Assembly: GCA_015227615.1 (NCBI GenBank)
Contig: JAALGZ010000069.1
Coordinates: 60,647-124,646 of the forward strand
Direction of reading: 5' to 3'
Origin: Labyrinthula sp. Ha
Lineage: Eukaryota; Sar; Bigyra; Labyrinthulida; Labyrinthulaceae
Length of the DNA: 64,000 bases
Each line of letters opens with the position of its first letter. Within the stretch, counting starts at the first letter, position 1. Made by a program: the position numbers and the translations under genes. The notes beneath the pieces are model-generated. The model was given only the letters and a program-made list of their open reading frames with translations, did no database searches and was not told where the DNA came from. Below are positions 58,493 to 64,000 of the stretch, one piece after another.

Positions 58493-58877
58493 TAGAATGC
58501 TAAAGGAATAGAACTTTAAACATATTCTGAAAGAAGAGCCAGATAGTTTTATAATTACAGCCTTTATCACTAAATCGCGATCAAGATTCTTTGTTTCTTT
58601 ATTTCTGGTCAGCGGGATGGGATTCATGGCCCGACCAGATAACTTCTTTACACCCAGGATAAGTCACTATCGTAATTAATGTTCACTTGTTATTGGCATT
58701 GCTTTGATAATTGCTATTACAAATATCTTAACGTTACTGTTGATAGTGAAATGAATATTTCAAGCATGTTACAACAGCCTTAAGAATGATATCAGCTTGA
58801 AGGAATTTGGTTGATTTGATGCTATTCTAAGTGGATACAATCTATAATCATTAAAATCTTCCCATATTTCATTGAAG

Positions 58878-59302
58878 TTATTTAGAATGATTATAGATTA
58901 TAAAGTTGTTCAATACGCGAGATAAACATGTTGTTTGCATGAAAAAGTGTCTAAGGGTAAGAATCTTGACTCTCTTGTTGCTGCCTGAATTAAAATATGT
59001 CATCATTAGAATTGGCTTCTCCGATTTTAATTTTGGAATAGGATGACATGGGCGCTCTAAAAAGAAATGGAGTTGAGAGCTAATCTTATGGGTTCTCGTA
59101 AAAGCTCTCTTAGTTCGGGAAGACAGAGACACTCCAGGGAAAAGTAACCATGACTATTGCAAAGTTGCTTGAATGTACTAGCAATATAACACTTATTATC
59201 TCTATTAGTTTCTTTAAGCAAAATTAACCCATGTTTCTCTTTTGAAAAGTTGATCTTACCGATTTTTAGGTTGTGCGCTTCGAGCGTCCTCGAAGGTGAC
59301 AT
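58878..59302 (-). pseudogene. possible copia pre-integrase remnant
   Basis: Two overlapping minus-strand frames are present. The first (from 59302) contains INFSKEKHGLILLKETNRDN, then CYIAS, then SHGYFSLECLCLPELRELL. This loosely follows the copia pre-integrase pattern of a strand, an N-x-x-Y block and W-H-x-x-L-G-H-x-S-x-x-x-L. The key 'LGH' is not intact. Weak evidence: it could be chance. Confidence 0.28.
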
Positions 59303-60340
59303 TTTTTTCTATATTATGGTGCAAATGATACTAAGTTCTTAAAAGAAATCAATTATAATTTTTGTGTAGTTAATATAGCGAGAATAGTGAGCCTCCTAAA
59401 AAGCTTAGTGCCATTAATCATTTTCTCTTTTGACCTGTTACAGTTATCTGAAGGCACCAATTAGGGTTCAGTTAGTTCCATTGTAAAAAGATATGCTCTT
59501 ATTCCAACAAAAACTCTAGAAGTTTCATCATCCTACAAAACTAAGAAAACAGCAGGTCTTAAATGATCAATAACGTTAAGTTTCTAAACTGACAGCTGCA
59601 GATGTCCGCAGACCGCAGCACTAGAATTCTTTCCTGTTCATTTGCGCTTCTGTGCCTTAAAGCACATATAGCCCTAAGAAAAATTTAAATCGCTCAAAAC
59701 TTATCCCTGTGTCCATTGACAGAAAAAAGATAATTATTATATATAACTCAAGAGGCAACCCCTTGACTTCGAATCACTCACTAATAATGCAAAATAGTCA
59801 GAGAAAATGAACACAGAGGTATTAGAGAAGAATAAGTAGGAAGGGGATATTTATCCATAAAAACATTTCTTTGTTTATGTAAATATTATGCTGAAAAATG
59901 TCTTTTCAAAACAAAAATCTATATTCATATCACTCGTTCAAAAGGAAGAATAATCCCATGGCATTGAAACACTACCAGAAGCATTTGGACACAATGGTAC
60001 ATTACCGGTATTTCAAAAGAAAGCTACCTCCTTAGGCGTGTTCTGGAACAAGTGATAAGAAACTTCAGACACGACGTATTATGCATCAGATTCAGTTCAG
60101 CCTTCTGCGGTGAAAAACCAATACTTTATTGCGCATCTTGGACAGAAGTTTTGCGTTTCTTACTAAAACAAACAATAGCGGATAGCGTTAGATATTTGGT
60201 ACTGAATAGAAGTTAACCACTGTAAATTACTGCCCAAATAGTTTAATCGATACTATGTTACAATAAGTTGTTTGTTTGGTCTATTACGAAAACAAAATAA
60301 AAATAGTAAAAAGAATCAAAGAAGTTGTAAATAGAAAAAT
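59303..60340. other. gene-free spacer with probable promoter
   Basis: No gene is supported. The last ~100 bp before 60341 are very A-rich and probably contain the 5' UTR and promoter of the membrane protein gene. Confidence 0.45.
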
Positions 60341-61508
60341 ATGTGTATGAATACTCTTGGAGAAGTTTCTTTTGGAGAAGATGCTTGTGGAATACATGGA
60401 ACTTGTGTAAACCAAGTTTGTATTTGTGAATCTGGATGGGAAAACTCGATAGAACTTTTTCCTACTTTGTTTATTAAAAGTGGTGCGAGAGAAATATACA
60501 ATAACTTAACTGATCTTTCTGATTTTGTGAGTTTGGTTGAGTTTAAAAAAGAGTTATTGAATAAAGCTCCTTGTTCAAGATTAGATGGTTTATATTATAC
60601 AATAGTTGGTTTAACTTATTTTTGTACTTTAGTTGCACTTTGGAAATATATTCCTTTTGCTTTATCAAAGAAACGAAGATTAAAAAGATTACTTCCTCAA
60701 ATATTGACCTTTATGTTTGGATTTATTACTGCAATATTCAAAACTATCTCTTTAGATAATATTTATCCTTTTCATTTTGGTTTTTCTTTTTTTCTTGCAT
60801 TTTTATATGTTTCTTCCAATATAGCCAAAAATGTTTTCTATATTAAATTTGTTCAATATCACCTTGTAAAAGCAAAGAAAGCCTTTGGAATTGAAGTAAC
60901 TTTTTTTGGATATTCCATGGAATCTGTGCTCAAAATTCAACAAAAGTATATTATTTTTATAGATATTATGGTCTTATCTTTCACTTCCTTCTTTCCAGTA
61001 TTTATTTCTCTTGTTTTAAATACTCAAAATAATTTCAACTTTAATTTTCTCTTTTTTTCACAAATAGTTTATTTAAGCTTATTTTACTATTCTGTTTTAT
61101 ATGTGACATATTTACTAGTATTAAATCATGTAGTTTTTACAGGATTAGAAGCAGATTTTTCTAAGTTACTTTCTATGTCAAGAATAGATCGGAATCCCTC
61201 TACCAATAGTTTACATACTCAAAAGATAAAAAGACTATTGAAAAATACACGGTCTATAAAATGGAATATATTTTTCTACAGTTTGATATGGTTTATTGTT
61301 TTTGGGATGTTAGTTCTCTTTTATGAAACTCAGGGATCGTTACAATATTTTAATATGCTTGCATGTGGTAAATATTTTTTTCCTTTTTTATATTTTAGGT
61401 GTTTTTTGGCCAATTCATTCTACAAATAATTTCAGAACAGCAAGAAAAGAAAAAGAGGATACAAAAAAGAAAAATATTTTCTTAGTTCCAAGTTCAGCTC
61501 AAACATAA
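60341..61508 (+). CDS. multi-pass membrane protein with EGF-like N-terminus
   Basis: The spliced product is 378 aa: exons 60341-61367 and 61399-61508. Residues 14-34 form an EGF-like fragment (CGIHGTCVNQVCICESGWE). After about 60 polar residues come six strong hydrophobic helices at about 84-109, 119-140, 148-170, 205-229, 245-272 and 306-328, with a shorter possible seventh near 336-350. The C-terminus is lysine-rich and probably cytosolic. Extracellular EGF plus a helical bundle suggests a receptor or adhesion protein, but no known receptor signature is evident. No signal peptide precedes the EGF unit, and an in-frame TAG lies 6 bp upstream of the ATG (60332-60334), so a 5' exon may be missing. 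It is convergent with the aspartyl protease, 54 bp between stops. Confidence 0.75.
61368..61398 (+). other. 31-nt intron in membrane protein gene
   Basis: It runs from GTAAAT to ATTTTAG, very T-rich. Phase 1 splicing (G|GT) joins LACG to VFWPIHSTNNFRTARKEKE. Unspliced, the protein would instead end KYFFPFLYFRCFLANSFYK. The in-frame alternative stays open for a while, so this intron rests on signals and size rather than homology. Confidence 0.72.
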
Positions 61509-61562
61509 TTGAACTCTAATTAGACTTAATACTTAAATTAAAAAACATATCTTCTACCAAAT

Positions 61563-63485
61563 TTATAGTTTTGGTGTCTCAACAGGATTATAATTCTTCT
61601 TATTTCTATTTCCAAACCAAAATAATCCGCAACAATTGTTAAAACAGTTTGAAATACTTTGAGCAAAACAAACTAAAATAAGTATTATCAAAGCCAAAAC
61701 GGTTCCAACTGCACTTACAGAAATACTTTTAACACCTTTTCTATCCCAAACATGAACAACTTCTCCACTTTCATCATACCCTTCAACTGGTAATTTAGAT
61801 GGAGAGCTGAACTCATTTTCGCCTTCATGAAAATTCACATCTTCTGTAGGTTCCAAAGTTGGTTTTCTTGTAGTAAATATTTCAGATTCATCCATTTTTG
61901 TAGGGTACTTACTTGGAGCAACAATTTCCAATTCTGTTGGGTAAGAAGAGGGTTGAGTAAAAACTCTTGTTGGGTTTGAAGTTGGTGAAAATGACTCAGT
62001 TATTTGATTCGAACTGAGCGGATTGTTTTTTCTACAAGATCCGCAACAAGAAGTTTCTATAAAGAACTGTTTATATCCTTTTACATCTTCTGGGTCATTG
62101 ACATTAACCCCCGAATTAAGAGGGTTGTCACAAATTGAACGTGCAAAGCCAATTTTCTGTTCTTCGTGATTAAAAATAACATCGAATCCAGACATAAAGT
62201 TTGCTCCAATTATCATCTTCATCGAGGATTTATAACTTTGTTTGAATAGTCCAATACAATAAATTTCCAAACTATCTGTTTTTGAAACTAAATAGAAATA
62301 AGAAATTGGTGGAATGCATATTTTTTCTTCCTGACTATTAAATGATAACTCGATAGAGGGAAAAGAGTTGAGGAAATTTGAAAATGTTATTTCTGTATCT
62401 TTTTCATAACAAGCTAAAGCAAGATCTGATTCACTTTTTGGAGCTTTTTCCGATGGTTTTTGTCCTAAACAAAGGTTTTCCTCTTCACATTTCGCCAAGT
62501 ATTTTTTTTTAACCTCTTCATGTACAAATTGTGGAATATAAGAAAATGTTGTTCCAGAATCAATTATAGGATCAACTTTATCCAGTGACTTGGAAAATGA
62601 AATTTCTTCTCCAAAAATGTAAATTGCTGATAATTTCACGGTGTAAAAACTAGTGCTTGGCGCATTGAAATACTGCACTGGCTCCAAATGCTTGTCTTTT
62701 AATACGTCGCCTATTTCAATAGCTCCATCAGAGAACCCCAGACACAGAGAAAAAACATCTTTAGAAAGCTGATGAGCTTCTCTCAATGCAAATAAAAGAG
62801 TGCCTTTCATTCCATCCAATCCAATTATTCCATCAGCTTCCTGAACTTGAAACGCACGAGCAAACTTATCACAACATCCAAAAGTATGTCTCACTTTGGT
62901 CTCATTCAGAGTACTTCTGTCCGTTAAGCTCAACGGAAAGTTCTCAAGATGTCTGGTTTGGCCACCTGGATTTTCGGTAGTAAGCGAGATGAAGTCAGAT
63001 AGAATTTTGCCTTTATTACAACTTCCTTCTGAATAGCATTGATTGTATGTTCGTTTTGTATCTTCGACAGTTGAGGATTTAGACTTGTCAAAGTGGTTAT
63101 GATTTCCGCAATTACACCCTTGACAGGGAATGGCAATTGTAGCTGATCCAGTGTCTACAATAGCCGAAAATGTTTGAGGAGGTGTTCCAATATGAAGATC
63201 AGCGAAAAATACTCCATCAGGTTCTTTTTTAGTGAAGGAGTACTCTGGAGGAGGATTCGGGTTTTGAAGGTGTCGTGAATGTAGCGCAGACACTATGTTA
63301 TGCAGCTTATGTGAGTTTGAATGATTAAATTTAGTATAAAGAGGGATGTGAACAGATTCTGAAACGCGTAGAAGCAACAAAAGAGCCAATATTATCATAG
63401 AGAAACTTGTCTGTTTCTGAGAGTACATGTTTTCTTTTTTACAAATCTTCCAGACGTACAGTAATGACATATTGTATAATGACAA
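61563..63485 (-). CDS. membrane-anchored pepsin-family aspartyl protease
   Basis: The 640-aa frame has a likely true start at Met20, which begins a signal peptide (SFSMIILALLLLLRVSES). A short prosegment and an A1-family protease follow. Active sites are VDTGSATIAIP (DTGS 111-114) and IIDSGTTFSYIP (DSGT 309-312). A Cys-rich insert after the first site (CQGCNCG...CYSEGSCNKG) resembles the nepenthesin-type insert of plant proteases and plasmepsin V. After the catalytic domain comes a Pro/Ser/Thr stalk with PSxYPT/PTxxPT repeats (about 500-560), then one membrane helix (about 591-612) and a Cys/Asn-rich cytosolic tail. This makes it a type I protease of the secretory pathway or cell surface. Both catalytic Asp residues are intact, so it should be active. 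Substrates are unknown; the plasmepsin V likeness is architectural only. Confidence 0.9.
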   Translation of the reverse strand: MSLYNMSLLYVWKICKKENMYSQKQTSFSMIILALLLLLRVSESVHIPLYTKFNHSNSHKLHNIVSALHSRHLQNPNPPPEYSFTKKEPDGVFFADLHIGTPPQTFSAIVDTGSATIAIPCQGCNCGNHNHFDKSKSSTVEDTKRTYNQCYSEGSCNKGKILSDFISLTTENPGGQTRHLENFPLSLTDRSTLNETKVRHTFGCCDKFARAFQVQEADGIIGLDGMKGTLLFALREAHQLSKDVFSLCLGFSDGAIEIGDVLKDKHLEPVQYFNAPSTSFYTVKLSAIYIFGEEISFSKSLDKVDPIIDSGTTFSYIPQFVHEEVKKKYLAKCEEENLCLGQKPSEKAPKSESDLALACYEKDTEITFSNFLNSFPSIELSFNSQEEKICIPPISYFYLVSKTDSLEIYCIGLFKQSYKSSMKMIIGANFMSGFDVIFNHEEQKIGFARSICDNPLNSGVNVNDPEDVKGYKQFFIETSCCGSCRKNNPLSSNQITESFSPTSNPTRVFTQPSSYPTELEIVAPSKYPTKMDESEIFTTRKPTLEPTEDVNFHEGENEFSSPSKLPVEGYDESGEVVHVWDRKGVKSISVSAVGTVLALIILILVCFAQSISNCFNNCCGLFWFGNRNKKNYNPVETPKL

Positions 63486-64000
63486 CTTTGCAATGTTAAA
63501 CGAAAGATTACTTTGAAGGTTATACTAACTAGATGCGCCCACCTTGAATATCGAGCTCGGCTTATCCTAGTATTTATTACTCAGAGCTCTAGACTCTAAC
63601 TAGAGTTTTTATTAGATTTATAGTCTTTTTTCATGTTTTCTGGCACATTTTCTCGTCTTGTTTTCTTGGTTTTCCGGGTACAAGCTTGGTACTTGCCCGG
63701 AGATTTTTTATATATGCAACTTTTGCAACAAGAAACAGACTCCATATATTTATATTTTTTATCAAAAAAATCTATCATAGGTTTTTAACGAGTCTTGGGG
63801 GGGGATGTTTACCGAAAATGGTGGGAAATAAGAAGAACTCGCAAAATTCTGAAATCTCAAGATTGAGTCAATTCTCGAGACTCCGAAAATTCCAGGCTCC
63901 AGATGAATATATCTAATTGTAACCATTTAGTTTTAGATTAAGGGTTTTATATCTTCTCGTATATTTAAGACCCGCCTCAGTTTTAATCAAAATTTCTGTT
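63486..64000. other. terminal spacer
   Basis: No gene is supported. It contains inverted CTCTAG words near 63585-63605, a G(8) run at 63797 and a short degenerate GAGATTCTCAAG-type repeat at 63830-63900. A basic 60-codon minus-strand frame at 63596-63778 is not convincing. Confidence 0.4.

Noticed and set aside
63596-63778. 60-codon basic ORF near the window end
   Set aside because: Low complexity (Lys, Asn, Ser), no motif, and flanked by repeats. Not enough to call a gene.

Overview
This is nuclear DNA of an AT-rich eukaryote, most likely a protist. Genes are monocistronic and use the standard code, with TAA, TAG and TGA all serving as stops. The proteins are eukaryotic: a Ded1/DDX3 helicase, RCC1, a CNBP-type zinc-knuckle protein, a TKL-like kinase, LYRM2 and a pepsin-family protease. 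I can resolve five spliceosomal introns from protein alignment. They are only 28, 28, 30, 29 and 31 nt long and all interrupt codons in phase 1. Very small introns are known from a few protist groups (ciliates, Blastocystis, chlorarachniophyte nucleomorphs), but I cannot assign a species.

Layout. Genes lie in small tight islands separated by kilobases of decayed sequence. 0-2.3 kb: a tyrosine-aminotransferase-like gene (-) and a five-knuckle CNBP/Gis2 homologue (+), divergent. 4.1-6.2 kb: copy A of a dispersed repeat. 8 kb: a glycosyltransferase-like relic. 9.8-12.2 kb: a Cys-pair protein and a kinase, both (-). 17.0-18.9 kb: a dead non-LTR retrotransposon (LINE). 19.1-23.4 kb: the densest island, with membrane-anchored alpha/beta hydrolase (+), LYRM2 (-), a long coiled-coil protein (+) and a PAN/Apple-like type II membrane protein (-), separated by 3, 97 and 39 bp. 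23.8-34.7 kb: a tandem array of 2021-bp units, five complete and one partial, each complete unit carrying one 5S rRNA gene on the minus strand. 35.5-40.3 kb: a decayed Ty1/copia element (-). 40.6-42.6 kb: DDX3/Ded1 with two tiny introns. 46.6-48.3 kb: an LRR-like ORF and a dead UTP11 copy. 50.1-52.1 kb: an unrecognised coding-like fragment, then RCC1. 54.2-58.5 kb: a 4.3-kb segment bounded by ~125-bp terminal inverted repeats and containing repeat copy B in inverted orientation. 60.3-63.5 kb: an EGF-plus-multi-pass membrane protein (+) convergent with a membrane-anchored aspartyl protease (-).

The genes do not form a pathway. They are mainly housekeeping functions: translation initiation, Ran cycle, ribosome assembly, 5S rRNA, mitochondrial LYR protein, amino-acid and lipid metabolism. 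The most unusual observations are the near-minimal phase-1 introns, the minus-strand 5S genes in a strictly 2021-bp array, and a 200-bp block that is perfectly identical between two otherwise ~75-80% similar repeat copies about 51.5 kb apart. That block runs past the stop codon of the only ORF in it, so protein constraint cannot explain it.
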